From an uncultured Sphingomonadaceae bacterium (lineage in GTDB: Bacteria; Pseudomonadota; Alphaproteobacteria; Sphingomonadales; Sphingomonadaceae), in contig CALKUK010000013.1 in assembly GCA_937996655.1 (NCBI GenBank), forward strand, positions 62,001 through 126,000: a stretch of DNA of 64,000 bases, written 5' to 3'. Position 1 is the first letter of the stretch; every line of letters starts with the position of its first letter. Under the pieces are notes generated by a model. That model saw nothing but the letters and a program-made list of their open reading frames with translations, had not been told where the DNA came from and made no database searches. Both the position numbers and the translations under genes were made by a program. Below are positions 1 to 8,262 of this stretch, one piece after another.

Positions 1-1123
1 AATCAACCAGTGCGCGGCTCGACAATATGCCAAGCGCGCCTGCGCGTTCCGCATCACTTAGGCGGCTCGAAAAACTGAGCAACGGCGCCTGTGCCCGCCA
101 TGCCCGTGTCCTGGGGTTCAGCGTCTGCATCAGCCGCTCGGGAATTTCGAGGCCTGTGGCTGTCGCCATGCCGAAACGCCAAGTGTCGATGGAGTCAATT
201 TCATCCCAATTAACCGACACGGCACGCCGCGTGTTGGATGCAGCGCCCACCACCTTTTCTGCAAAAATGACGTCGGGATTGTTGTCACCCTTCCGGCTGC
301 GGGCGCGGTCCAGCTGCGCCGATGCCAGTGAAGACTCCCCAGAAAAAGCCGAACAGATGGCGCGCGCCAACGTCCAGCTCGTATCCTTATTGGCAATGTC
401 GACACCTTCGGTCATCGGACACATCGCAGCTGGGTCTGCTGACGCAAGCGCAGCCTGCATGCCTGTCGCGAAAAGAGCCGGCGTATATTGGTCGACATCA
501 ACGGCCTGTACCAAGGCACGCGCGCTGTTGGCCTCCCCCATGCGGACAAGAAGCCCAGCCCGCGCTGCCACCCAGTCCGCCCCGCTGATGCCGGACGGTG
601 TCTTTGCGGTGCTCAACAAGGCCCGGCGCAAGACAATCGACGCCCAGCGCGACGCAATGGGGGCATCAATCTTATTCATCACGGATTGCAAATAGTGACC
701 GTTAATCCCGGAATAAGCCGCAAGGCCCATGTTTCCATCGGTTGCGCCTAATAGACCGACGACTTCAGTGGAGCGGCGGACATGCGGCGGAATATCGACG
801 AGGAGGACGGGCGCATCCGCATTCTCCTCGTCCTTCTTGGCATCTGTCGCGACAAGACCAGTCAACGTCCCTGTGTCTTCAGCCGCTGTGGGCGCGGGCG
901 TGGCAGGGGACATGTCGACAGGACGAGGATCTGCTTCAATCCGCGGGCGCGTTGGCTCTTGTTCCTGCTTGCGTGGCGCCGGTGCCGAGGGCGCATCGCC
1001 AAAGCCGGGCGGAAGGATTGATTCGGGCCGATCCTGGCTCAGCGCCGGGATTGCGACGAGCGCGATGCCTGCTGTGGCAAGCAAGGCCAGCTTTGAAACT
1101 CGTTTGTCAGGACGCATGAGCAT
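1..1123 (-). CDS. Secreted protein of unknown function (3' end cut by window)
   Basis: An open frame of 374 codons runs off the left edge without a stop, so only the N-terminal part is visible. It opens with a basic stretch and a hydrophobic segment (about residues 9-27) ending ALS|QD, a typical Sec signal peptide, so the product should be exported. A Pro/Glu-rich linker follows (about residues 36-80), then an Ala-rich helical region with short repeats such as LVRMGEANSARALVQAVD that looks like a helical-repeat (TPR or SEL1-like) fold. There are two in-frame ATGs, at 1123 and 1117; neither has a strong ribosome binding site. It is transcribed away from aroK. I do not recognise the family and assign no function. 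Confidence 0.75.
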   Translation of the reverse strand, partial: MLMRPDKRVSKLALLATAGIALVAIPALSQDRPESILPPGFGDAPSAPAPRKQEQEPTRPRIEADPRPVDMSPATPAPTAAEDTGTLTGLVATDAKKDEENADAPVLLVDIPPHVRRSTEVVGLLGATDGNMGLAAYSGINGHYLQSVMNKIDAPIASRWASIVLRRALLSTAKTPSGISGADWVAARAGLLVRMGEANSARALVQAVDVDQYTPALFATGMQAALASADPAAMCPMTEGVDIANKDTSWTLARAICSAFSGESSLASAQLDRARSRKGDNNPDVIFAEKVVGAASNTRRAVSVNWDEIDSIDTWRFGMATATGLEIPERLMQTLNPRTRAWRAQAPLLSFSSRLSDAERAGALGILSSRALVD

Positions 1124-1235
1124 TTACCGGCATTTCCATAACTTTGACGGACTTTCCCAAAATCAGGCCCGCGAAAAAGAACAGGTATCCGATGCAGGCA
1201 ATAAGCAACACACCGAATTTATTCCCGCAGCCCAT
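1107..1235 (-). CDS. Possible small membrane protein, 42 aa
   Basis: A 42-codon frame with a basic start (MGCGNK) followed by an uninterrupted hydrophobic stretch (GVLLIACIGYLFFFAGLILG) and a short polar tail, the profile of a single-pass membrane miniprotein. Its TGA stop (1109-1107) lies inside the first codons of the secreted-protein gene, whose candidate ATGs are at 1123 and 1117, the geometry expected for translational coupling. Weak points are the lack of a clear Shine-Dalgarno sequence and its small size. It could be only an untranslated leader with chance coding capacity. Confidence 0.35.
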   Translation of the reverse strand: MGCGNKFGVLLIACIGYLFFFAGLILGKSVKVMEMPVNAHAS

Positions 1236-1312
1236 AAACCACCACTGGGTCTCTTCAAGAAGGTTTCGACGCCTTTTGCCCGACAGGCCTTGGCTGTGTA
1301 TAGCCCCTGGCC

Positions 1313-1849
1313 ATGAATCCGGACACAACCTCTCTGCCTGACCAAAAGTCAAAGCCGATCGCACTTGTCGGAATGATGGGCGTCGGAAAGACGAGCATTG
1401 GCCGCCGCTTGGCGCAAAGGCTCCAAATTCCGTTCGTTGATGCAGATCAGGAAATCATCGACGCTGCTGGGTTATCCATCCCCGAAATCTTCGAAAAATT
1501 CGGAGAGGCGCATTTCAGAGACGGAGAACGCCGTGTCATTGCGAGGCTTTTTGATGGAAAGCGCAAGGTCATCGCAACAGGCGGTGGTGCGTTCGTTAAT
1601 GAAGAGACGCGCAGCCTTATGCTGGAGCGTGCGACGGTGATCTGGCTGGACGCAGATATCGACACGCTGGTCGAGCGCACAGCCCGCAAGGGCGACCGCC
1701 CCCTGCTCGCCAACGGTGACGCCCGCCAGATATTGACCAAACTCGCAGCCGAGCGAAACCCGCTCTACGCACAGGCCCACATCCACATAAAAAGCCAATC
1801 CACACCGCATGAGGCAACATTGGAATCGATTTTGAAGGCACTGTCATGA
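1313..1849 (+). CDS. aroK: Shikimate kinase
   Basis: Phosphorylates shikimate to shikimate 3-phosphate with ATP, the fifth step of the cytosolic shikimate pathway. The 178-residue protein has the P-loop GMMGVGKTS at residues 20-28, the DADQEI shikimate-binding segment at 43-48, the Gly-rich ATGGGAF loop near 88-94 and a lid/adenine region ending AERNPLY, all as in the family, and its length is normal. Its final codons overlap the aroB start by 4 bases (ATGA), so the two genes are translationally coupled. The short, non-conserved N-terminal 14 residues make the exact start slightly uncertain. Confidence 0.96.
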   Translation: MNPDTTSLPDQKSKPIALVGMMGVGKTSIGRRLAQRLQIPFVDADQEIIDAAGLSIPEIFEKFGEAHFRDGERRVIARLFDGKRKVIATGGGAFVNEETRSLMLERATVIWLDADIDTLVERTARKGDRPLLANGDARQILTKLAAERNPLYAQAHIHIKSQSTPHEATLESILKALS

Positions 1850-2943
1850 AGGCCACAGTAAATGTCGGGCTTGGCGCCCGCAGCTATGACATTCTCATCG
1901 GTAACGGCCTGTTGGACCGCGCTGACCATTGTATTGCGCCGATATTGGCAGGGCGTCCTCCAATCATCATCACAGACGAGACCGTCGCAGGGACACAGCT
2001 TCCCCGCCTCCAAAAGGCGTTCGGGAAAGACATTCGAACCATCATCCTTCCGGCTGGAGAAGGCACCAAAAGCTGGGTTCAACTCGAACATTTGATCGAT
2101 GCACTGCTTGAATTCGGAGTGGAACGAAAAGACAAAATCATTGCCTTGGGCGGTGGTGTTATCGGTGACCTTGTCGGGTTCGCGGCCTCCATCCTGAAAC
2201 GCGGCTGCGGCTTCATTCAGGTGCCGACCACGCTTCTGGCGCAAGTGGACTCATCTGTCGGCGGTAAGACGGCGATCAACGTCCGCGCCGGAAAAAACCT
2301 CGTGGGCAGTTTTCACCAGCCCGCCCTCGTCATTATCGATCCGACTGTGCTGGACACCCTGCCCGACCGTCAGATGCGGGCGGGTTATGCCGAGGTCGTG
2401 AAATATGGCCTCATCAACGACGCGGACTTCTTCACATGGTGCGAAGGACATGCGGCCAAGATCCTTGCGCGGGAACCCCATGCGCTCGTCAGGGCCATTG
2501 AACATTCCGTCCGGGCGAAAGCCAAAATCGTCGCATCGGATGAGCGCGAAACCGAAGATCGCCGTGCGCTCCTGAACCTCGGCCATACATTTGGCCATGC
2601 GCTGGAAGCGGAAACGGGATTTTCCGACGTCCTCCTGCATGGCGAAGGCGTGGCCGCCGGGATGGCCCTGGCCCATGCCTATTCTGCCCGGATCGGCCAT
2701 CTCCCGTCGCATGACTCACAACGCGTCTGCGATCATCTCGCTAGTGTCGGCCTGCCTGTTTCAGCGCAGGACGCGCATGTTCAGGCCAGTGGGCCGCAAC
2801 TTGTCGCGCACATGCTGCATGACAAGAAAATGTCGGGCGGAAAGCTGCCCTTCATCCTGAGCAAGGGCATCGGCGCGGCCTATGTCGACCACAGCGTCGA
2901 TATAGACAACGTTGCGGCCTTTCTAGATGGGGCTGCGCGTTAG
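1846..2943 (+). CDS. aroB: 3-dehydroquinate synthase
   Basis: Converts DAHP to 3-dehydroquinate using NAD and a divalent metal, the second step of the shikimate pathway. At 365 residues it matches family size. The NAD-binding GGGVIGDLVGF lies at about 102-112, the DSSVGGKTAIN substrate loop near 135-145, and the metal ligands are carried by AGYAEVVKYG, LNLGHTFGHALE and LHGEGVAAGM. It starts inside the aroK stop (ATGA overlap). Its TAG stop shares bases with the TAA stop of the convergent DUF423 gene, leaving no room for a terminator between them. Confidence 0.97.
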   Translation: MKATVNVGLGARSYDILIGNGLLDRADHCIAPILAGRPPIIITDETVAGTQLPRLQKAFGKDIRTIILPAGEGTKSWVQLEHLIDALLEFGVERKDKIIALGGGVIGDLVGFAASILKRGCGFIQVPTTLLAQVDSSVGGKTAINVRAGKNLVGSFHQPALVIIDPTVLDTLPDRQMRAGYAEVVKYGLINDADFFTWCEGHAAKILAREPHALVRAIEHSVRAKAKIVASDERETEDRRALLNLGHTFGHALEAETGFSDVLLHGEGVAAGMALAHAYSARIGHLPSHDSQRVCDHLASVGLPVSAQDAHVQASGPQLVAHMLHDKKMSGGKLPFILSKGIGAAYVDHSVDIDNVAAFLDGAAR

Positions 2944-3263
2944 CGGCGGGCAAACTGGACGGCGAGCCATAGCCAGCCTGCAATCATGAGAACCCCGCCG
3001 ATCGGGGTAATCGCGCCAAACCAGCGGGGAGCTCCAATGGCCATCAGGTAAAGCGTTGCCGCAAAAATGGCCGCGCCTCCCAACAAAAGCGCCGACGGAC
3101 CGGGCGCCTGCTTTGCAAGCGCGACAACGGCAACAGCATGGATCAACTGATAAAAACCGCCGGTTTTAAGCCAGTCGGCGGCCTGCCCCTCGGCACCATG
3201 GGCGCCGAAGGCCCCTGCTCCAATTGCTACAGCTGCCGACAGGGCCGCCAGAATTTCAAGCAT
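2940..3263 (-). CDS. DUF423 family small membrane protein
   Basis: A 107-residue, very hydrophobic protein with about four predicted transmembrane helices. The N-terminal GAFGAHG motif is typical of the DUF423 (YwdK-like) family of inner-membrane proteins with no settled function. It abuts the antiporter gene, whose stop codon shares a base with this start, so the two are co-transcribed. It overlaps the 3' end of aroB by 4 bases on the opposite strand. The family assignment is firm; the role is unknown. Confidence 0.85.
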   Translation of the reverse strand: MLEILAALSAAVAIGAGAFGAHGAEGQAADWLKTGGFYQLIHAVAVVALAKQAPGPSALLLGGAAIFAATLYLMAIGAPRWFGAITPIGGVLMIAGWLWLAVQFARR

Positions 3264-4999
3264 CAGCCTTTACTCCGAAAATAGATTTCACTGAGCGCGT
3301 TGAGATCGCCCGTTGCAATCTGCGCTTCAAGGCGGGCACGATCCCGCTGCCGATAATCCTTTTCGGCCTCGACAATCTCTTCAGCGCTAAACCCGATCTG
3401 GGAAAGGGCTTCAACGCCCATGCGAACAGCGGACTCGTGGACCTCCCGGACAATTCCCGCCAGATCAAAGTCGGTCAGCGCCAACACTTGGCGACGGTCA
3501 TAGGCCCGCACCATCACAGCTGCCTGCGGGAAGGCCTCCAAGACAGGGCCAATCTGCGCCGGACCAATCTCCGCATCGTCGGTGCAGAAGAGGATAAGGC
3601 AGGCATCTTCAGCGCCCGCCTTGCGCAAAATGTCGATGCGTCGGCCATCGCCATAATAGACCTTCGACCCGTATGTTCCGCTCCGCTCAATCTGCGCTGG
3701 CTTCACATCAATCAGTGTGACGGACAGGCCACGGCCCATCAGAACTTGCGCCACAGTCTGTCCGAAACGACCGAACCCGACGATGATTGCCTTCGCCTGA
3801 GAGGCGTTCTCCGGTCCCTCTTGCGAGCCGTCAGACGTATTTTGAGCGAATTCAAAACGCCGCGCCACCATGAGAAGGAAAGGTGTGGTCGCCATAGAAA
3901 GCGTGACAATGGCACTGAACAAACTGGCCGCCTGAGGCTCAATCAACAGGGCATTCTGCGCTTGCGTAAACAGGACGAAACCAAATTCACCGCCCTGGCT
4001 CAGCAGCAAGCCAAGGCCCAGCGCCTGCCGACCGCTGACGCCGAACCCGAGAGCAATCGCCGCGATAAGCCCCGTTTTCAGGACAACCAGCAGGGCGGCC
4101 ATTCCGAACACAAACCCCGGATTTTCAAGGATGGCCGGAATATCCAAGACCATGCCAACGGCGAGGAAAAACAGGCCGAGCAAGATCGACCGGAACGGTT
4201 CAACATCGCTTTCAATCTCATGTCGATAAGGGGAATCCGCCAGCATGACGCCCGCGACGAACGCACCCAATGCCGTCGACAGGTGCAACGCTTCCATCAG
4301 GGCCGCGGCCCCCAACACCGTGAAGAGCCCAACAACAACGAACAGCTCGCGTTCTCCCATGCGACCTGTCACGCGCAGAAGCGGGCCGATCAGGTAACGA
4401 CCAGCCGCGACGAGGCCGCCGACGGCCAGCACCGTGTAGAGCGCGAGCATATAGCCCGGCGGCGTTGCCGGGTCCGCCGGAGCGCGGGACAATGCGGCGA
4501 TAATCGTAATCAGCGGGACGATCGCCAAATCCTGAAACAGCAGGATGGAAAAGGCCCGCTCTCCAAAGGGCGAGTTGATGCGCCCTGATGATTTCAAACT
4601 GGGGAGCACCTGCGCGGTTGAAGACAAGGCCAACGGCAAGCCCAAGGCGAGAGCTGCACCCCAGGTAAACCCAGCCACAACAGCAACCGCCAAGGATAAT
4701 GCGAGACCACACACCAAAACCTGTACGAGGCCAAGGCCGAAAATATCGCGCTTCAGGTGCCAGAGCCGCGCCGGATTGAGTTCCAGCCCGACAAGAAACA
4801 GCAGGAGAGCGATGCCGATTTCCGCGATCGCAAGTTTGGATTCTCCACCGCCGGCGAGGCCCAACCCATGGGGGCCGATAAGTGCGCCGGCGACCAAATA
4901 CCCCAACACGGCACCAAGGCCGAAACGGCGAAACAGCATAACCATTGCGAGCCCTGCCCCAAGCAGGACAACAGCCTCGATCAGCAGCGATTCATGCAT
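3263..4999 (-). CDS. CPA2-family monovalent cation:proton antiporter with RCK domain
   Basis: An inner-membrane K+ or Na+/H+ antiporter of the KefB/KefC type. The first 380 or so residues form a series of transmembrane helices beginning MHESLLIEAVVLLG and containing GALIGPHGLGL and the GIALLLFLVGLELNP segment typical of the family. The C-terminal part is an RCK/TrkA-N nucleotide-binding domain (IIVGFGRFGQTVAQVL, then the VTLIDVKP acidic turn). I chose the ATG at 4999, not the upstream one at 5098, because the extra 33 residues are polar, precede the first helix and lie within the NifU-like gene. The start overlaps that gene's stop by 8 bases. The transported ion cannot be told from sequence. 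Confidence 0.92.
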   Translation of the reverse strand: MHESLLIEAVVLLGAGLAMVMLFRRFGLGAVLGYLVAGALIGPHGLGLAGGGESKLAIAEIGIALLLFLVGLELNPARLWHLKRDIFGLGLVQVLVCGLALSLAVAVVAGFTWGAALALGLPLALSSTAQVLPSLKSSGRINSPFGERAFSILLFQDLAIVPLITIIAALSRAPADPATPPGYMLALYTVLAVGGLVAAGRYLIGPLLRVTGRMGERELFVVVGLFTVLGAAALMEALHLSTALGAFVAGVMLADSPYRHEIESDVEPFRSILLGLFFLAVGMVLDIPAILENPGFVFGMAALLVVLKTGLIAAIALGFGVSGRQALGLGLLLSQGGEFGFVLFTQAQNALLIEPQAASLFSAIVTLSMATTPFLLMVARRFEFAQNTSDGSQEGPENASQAKAIIVGFGRFGQTVAQVLMGRGLSVTLIDVKPAQIERSGTYGSKVYYGDGRRIDILRKAGAEDACLILFCTDDAEIGPAQIGPVLEAFPQAAVMVRAYDRRQVLALTDFDLAGIVREVHESAVRMGVEALSQIGFSAEEIVEAEKDYRQRDRARLEAQIATGDLNALSEIYFRSKG

Positions 5000-5426
5000 C
5001 AGGGGCAACCGCTCGGGAAACCGCTTCCGCGAGTGCTTCGAATGGAAGTCGTATCGCGCCATGGCGGGCAACATGCGCCAAAGCCGGCGTAAAAACATCT
5101 AGGCCCGGCCAGCCGGAAGGTTGTTCCCCTTCCCCCGCAAGCCAATCCGTCAGCGCGTCACGGGCCGTCATGAGGTCTGGCAAAGTGCGGCCAATGGCCG
5201 TTTGCCCCATCACCGCGGCAGAGGCCTGTCCAAGCGCACAGGCGCTGACCACTTGCCCAATCTCCAGAATCTGGCCGTCCGCATCCAAAACGACGTCTAC
5301 CGCGATACGGCTGCCACAGAGTGGTGACCGGCGCTCTGACGACCCTTGCGGATGCGACAGCCGACCAAGATGCGGGATCGACGTCGCCAGCCGCAATATC
5401 TCTTTGGAGTAAAGGGCGCTCGCCAC
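4992..5426 (-). CDS. NifU/IscU-like iron-sulfur scaffold protein, third cysteine missing
   Basis: A 144-residue protein of the IscU/NifU N-terminal fold. Two conserved cysteines are in place (PLCGSR, residue 37; SACALGQ, residue 63). The position that carries the third cysteine in IscU reads ARHGAIRLPF, with no cysteine, and the usual CGD aspartate is a serine. It may therefore bind clusters differently or have another role in Fe-S handling. It sits between CvpA and the antiporter in a minus-strand run and is not next to an isc or suf operon. The fold assignment is good; scaffold activity is inference. Confidence 0.75.
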   Translation of the reverse strand: MASALYSKEILRLATSIPHLGRLSHPQGSSERRSPLCGSRIAVDVVLDADGQILEIGQVVSACALGQASAAVMGQTAIGRTLPDLMTARDALTDWLAGEGEQPSGWPGLDVFTPALAHVARHGAIRLPFEALAEAVSRAVAPDA

Positions 5427-5427
5427 G

Positions 5428-5928
5428 TTAATTTACCTCGCTGCGGTGTTCTTTCACAAATCCGACAAGTGCATCGCCACTCGCGCGCAACAGCGGATAG
5501 GTTCGCGATTGTGTCATCCAATCCGGGCGATGATCCGGGCCTCTTAGAAAATCCAAAATTAGAGCGGAAAATAGAAACACGACCGTAGCGAGGATCAAAC
5601 CTTTCACGACGCCAAAGCCCAAGCCAAGGACACGATCAAACGAGCCGATGAAAGAACTTTTCGTCTCTTCGCCGATCTTGCGCGCGATCATCCGCCCCAC
5701 AAACATCGATGATCCGAAGACTAGCGCAAAAGCCAAGGCCGAACCGCCAGATTCGGTGCCGACCATCCCCGCCAATGCTGCTGAGACGGGTCCATGCAGC
5801 ATCTTCACCGCTGCAATCGCCAGAACCCAAGCCCCCAAAGATAGGGATTCGGTCACAAATCCTCGCTTGAAACCAAGCAGACCAGCGCCGCCCATCAAGA
5901 GCAGTACGAAAATATCAAGAGCCGTCAT
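5428..5928 (-). CDS. CvpA family membrane protein
   Basis: A 166-residue inner-membrane protein with about four transmembrane helices. The opening TALDIFVLLLMGGAGLLGFKRGFV and the FDRVLGLGFGVVKGLIL segment are hallmarks of the CvpA (colicin V production) family. In other bacteria the family has been linked to envelope homeostasis and to purF regulation; nothing here points to a specific partner. It follows radA by 9 bases and precedes the NifU-like gene by 1 base, so all are probably co-transcribed. Confidence 0.88.
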   Translation of the reverse strand: MTALDIFVLLLMGGAGLLGFKRGFVTESLSLGAWVLAIAAVKMLHGPVSAALAGMVGTESGGSALAFALVFGSSMFVGRMIARKIGEETKSSFIGSFDRVLGLGFGVVKGLILATVVFLFSALILDFLRGPDHRPDWMTQSRTYPLLRASGDALVGFVKEHRSEVN

Positions 5929-5937
5929 GCACCATCG

Positions 5938-7311
5938 CTATCCCCGGGCGAGGAGATGGTCAACGAACTGGCCCAACGTCCGGAACGATTGTACCCTAAT
6001 ACCTGCGCCATTGGCATCCAGCCCCACTGGGCCGAACGCTCTTTCAAACCCAAGCTTGGATGCCTCTTTCAACCGCAAAGATGAATGGGAAACGGGACGA
6101 ATTTCACCTGATAAAGCCACTTCCCCAAAGGCAATGGTGTCGATGGGGACCGGCCTTTCTGTCCAAGAGGAAATAAGGGCCGCCGCCACCGCAAGGTCCG
6201 CAGCCGGATCAGACAGGCGGTACCCTCCGGCTATGTTCAGATAGACTTCTGCTGAGGACAAAGAGAGGCCACACCGCGCCTCTAGGACGGCCAAAATCAT
6301 GGCAAGACGCCCGTTGTCCCACCCGACCACCGCCCGCCGCGGCGTTGCCCCGCTCGCCAGCCGCACCGTCAGAGCCTGCACCTCAACCAACACTGGCCGC
6401 GTACCTTCCAACGCCGGGAATACCGTTGTGCCCGTCACCGTTTCATCCCGGGCGGTCAGGAAAAGCGAAGATGGGTTGCCAACCTCAGAGAGGCCGGCGG
6501 CCTCCATGGCAAACACACCAATCTCATCCGTGCCGCCAAATCGGTTTTTGATGGCCCGCAAAATGCGATATTGATGGCTGCGCTCTCCCTCAAAACTGAG
6601 GACCGTATCGACCATATGTTCAAGGACACGTGGGCCCGCGATGGACCCGTCTTTCGTGACGTGGCCGACCAACACCAACGCCGTGCCACGTTCCTTCGCG
6701 AAACGGATCAGTTCTTGGGCAGAGGCCCGCACCTGACTGACCGTCCCCGGCGCGCCCTCGATAAGGTCACTGTGCATAGTCTGAATTGAATCGATGATCG
6801 CCAGCGCCGGTGGCGTGGAAGAACCAAGCGTGGTCAAAATATCACGAACCGACGTCGCCGCCCCCAAAAGCACGGGCGCATCCGCCAAGCCGAGGCGACG
6901 CGCCCGCAACCGGACCTGATCTGCGGCCTCTTCGCCAGAGATATAAGCGACAGATTTGCCGGCCTTTGCCAAAAGAGCTGCAGCCTGCAGCAGCAGCGTT
7001 GATTTACCAATGCCGGGATCGCCCCCGATCAAGGTGGCAGACCCTGCGACAAATCCACCGCCCAAGGCACGGTCCAATTCCTTGATGCCACTGGAGAGAC
7101 GATCCGGCAGGGCAATTTGCGTGTCTAGACCGACAAGCTCAATCCATTGGCCGCCGCCCTGCAGATCATGCTTGGCCCGAAACGGCGTCACAACCGCGCC
7201 CGCATCTTCAACAATGCAGTTCCATTCATTGCAGTCCACACATTGGCCCGCCCATTTGGAACTCACACTGCCGCAATTCTGGCAAACAAAGCGCTTTTGG
7301 ACGCGCGCCAT
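5938..7311 (-). CDS. radA: DNA repair protein RadA
   Basis: A RecA-like branch-migration ATPase involved in recombinational repair. At 457 residues it has the complete architecture: an N-terminal C4 zinc finger (CQNC...CVDC, residues 10-27), Walker A GDPGIGKS at 97-104, the family-specific KNRFG motif, and a C-terminal Lon-protease-like domain (ALSGEIRPV, GLDANGAG). It heads the minus-strand run radA-cvpA-NifU-like-antiporter-DUF423. A radA-cvpA pairing is common in alphaproteobacteria. Confidence 0.97.
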   Translation of the reverse strand: MARVQKRFVCQNCGSVSSKWAGQCVDCNEWNCIVEDAGAVVTPFRAKHDLQGGGQWIELVGLDTQIALPDRLSSGIKELDRALGGGFVAGSATLIGGDPGIGKSTLLLQAAALLAKAGKSVAYISGEEAADQVRLRARRLGLADAPVLLGAATSVRDILTTLGSSTPPALAIIDSIQTMHSDLIEGAPGTVSQVRASAQELIRFAKERGTALVLVGHVTKDGSIAGPRVLEHMVDTVLSFEGERSHQYRILRAIKNRFGGTDEIGVFAMEAAGLSEVGNPSSLFLTARDETVTGTTVFPALEGTRPVLVEVQALTVRLASGATPRRAVVGWDNGRLAMILAVLEARCGLSLSSAEVYLNIAGGYRLSDPAADLAVAAALISSWTERPVPIDTIAFGEVALSGEIRPVSHSSLRLKEASKLGFERAFGPVGLDANGAGIRVQSFRTLGQFVDHLLARG

Positions 7312-7365
7312 CAGAGACCTCCAAATGTGAACGAAATAAGAACATATGGCCGCAGGCAGGCAACG

Positions 7366-8088
7366 TCAATCGGGATCGCGCACCAAAGCTGTGTCGGGGT
7401 GGACATCATTGCGGCTGGACAACCATCGACGCAGATCGCCCGGTTCCAAAAGACCGACCCGTCCATAACCTGATTGCACGAAGCCCTTGGCTGCCAACTG
7501 AGCAAGAGCGTTACTTACAGCCACCCGCGAGACCCCAAGCCGCTCTGCCAATTCGTTCTGTGCCACGGGGATCACGCCGGTTTGCCCACTCAGCCGGTCA
7601 TGTTCCAGCAGCAACCGGCCCAACCGGTCAATCAGCGGCAGACGCAATATCTCATCAATGGCAATGATGGCACGCGCCTGTCGACGGGCCATCACTTCGA
7701 GAATGAGCTCCACCGCGGAGGGATATTCTTCCAGAAACAGCCGGAACCGGGCCGCCGAGAGATGATCGATAACCGTTGTCCCATGCGCATGGGCATCCTG
7801 CATCCGCGGAAGTCCGGCAAACACGGTGATCTCGCCAAACATATCGCCCGCAGAAAGGAGACCGGCAGAGATCACTTGGCCCGATTGTCCGACCGCGCCC
7901 ATCCTGACCATCCCGGAAATGATGAACTCAACGCCGGAACGCTTGTCCCCACGCTGGTGGATCAACTGGCCATGAGAATAGGTTTTTCGCGTGCAAACGA
8001 CCTGTAGCCGCGATCTTGCTTCGGGGCTTAGCCTGGAGAGTATCCCTCGGTATGGCGTGCCATCTGCGTTCAAAGGCTCACCCCGCAA
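7366..8088 (-). CDS. Crp/Fnr family transcriptional regulator
   Basis: A 240-residue regulator. The N-terminal half is a cyclic-nucleotide-binding-like beta-roll (GVEFIISGMVRMG, LLSAGDMFGEI), followed by the dimerisation helix and a winged helix-turn-helix (QNELAERLGVSRVAVSNALAQ, about residues 178-198). There is only one cysteine in the N-terminal region, so it lacks the cluster-binding set of an FNR oxygen sensor. The ligand is unknown. It is divergent from the patatin-like gene and separated from radA by 54 bases. Local autoregulation or control of the divergent run is plausible but not shown. Confidence 0.88.
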   Translation of the reverse strand: MRGEPLNADGTPYRGILSRLSPEARSRLQVVCTRKTYSHGQLIHQRGDKRSGVEFIISGMVRMGAVGQSGQVISAGLLSAGDMFGEITVFAGLPRMQDAHAHGTTVIDHLSAARFRLFLEEYPSAVELILEVMARRQARAIIAIDEILRLPLIDRLGRLLLEHDRLSGQTGVIPVAQNELAERLGVSRVAVSNALAQLAAKGFVQSGYGRVGLLEPGDLRRWLSSRNDVHPDTALVRDPD

Positions 8089-8149
8089 AAACTTTCGGGA
8101 ATGTACACCAATTTACAGTCACTGAAAGTCAGTATCGTTACAGCGTTGC

Positions 8150-8176
8150 CCACAAGGCCATTCGGCCTGTCCTTTT
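8150..8176 (+). terminator. Possible attenuator-like hairpin in the patatin leader
   Basis: The sequence AAGGCC-ATTC-GGCCTG followed by CCTTTTTT forms a short GC-rich stem with a T tract, like an intrinsic terminator. It lies about 90 bases upstream of the patatin-like start with no plus-strand gene before it, so if it works it would act on the leader of that transcript. The stem is short and imperfect in its outer part. Confidence 0.3.
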
Positions 8177-8210
8177 TTCGTGTCCTGGGTCGCAATCAGG
8201 AAATGGGGGC

Positions 8211-8232
8211 GTCGAGCTTTAATTCGCTCGAC
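8211..8232. repeat. Perfect 7-bp inverted repeat before the patatin-like gene
   Basis: GTCGAGC-TTTAATTC-GCTCGAC, perfect arms with an 8-base spacer, ending 30 bases before the chosen ATG at 8263. It could be an operator, for example for the divergent Crp-type regulator, or a leader hairpin that influences initiation. It does not resemble the Crp consensus. Confidence 0.4.
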
Positions 8233-8262
8233 CATTGGTGCCAGCCGCGATACCTTTTCACC

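Noticed and set aside
3224..4588. A 454-codon open frame on the plus strand
   Set aside because: It is exactly antisense to the antiporter gene, has a composition rich in Arg, Gln and His with no recognisable domain, and no ribosome binding site. High-GC codon bias produces such shadows.
7366..8088. The Crp-type regulator as an oxygen-sensing FNR
   Set aside because: The N-terminal cysteine cluster needed for a [4Fe-4S] sensor is absent.
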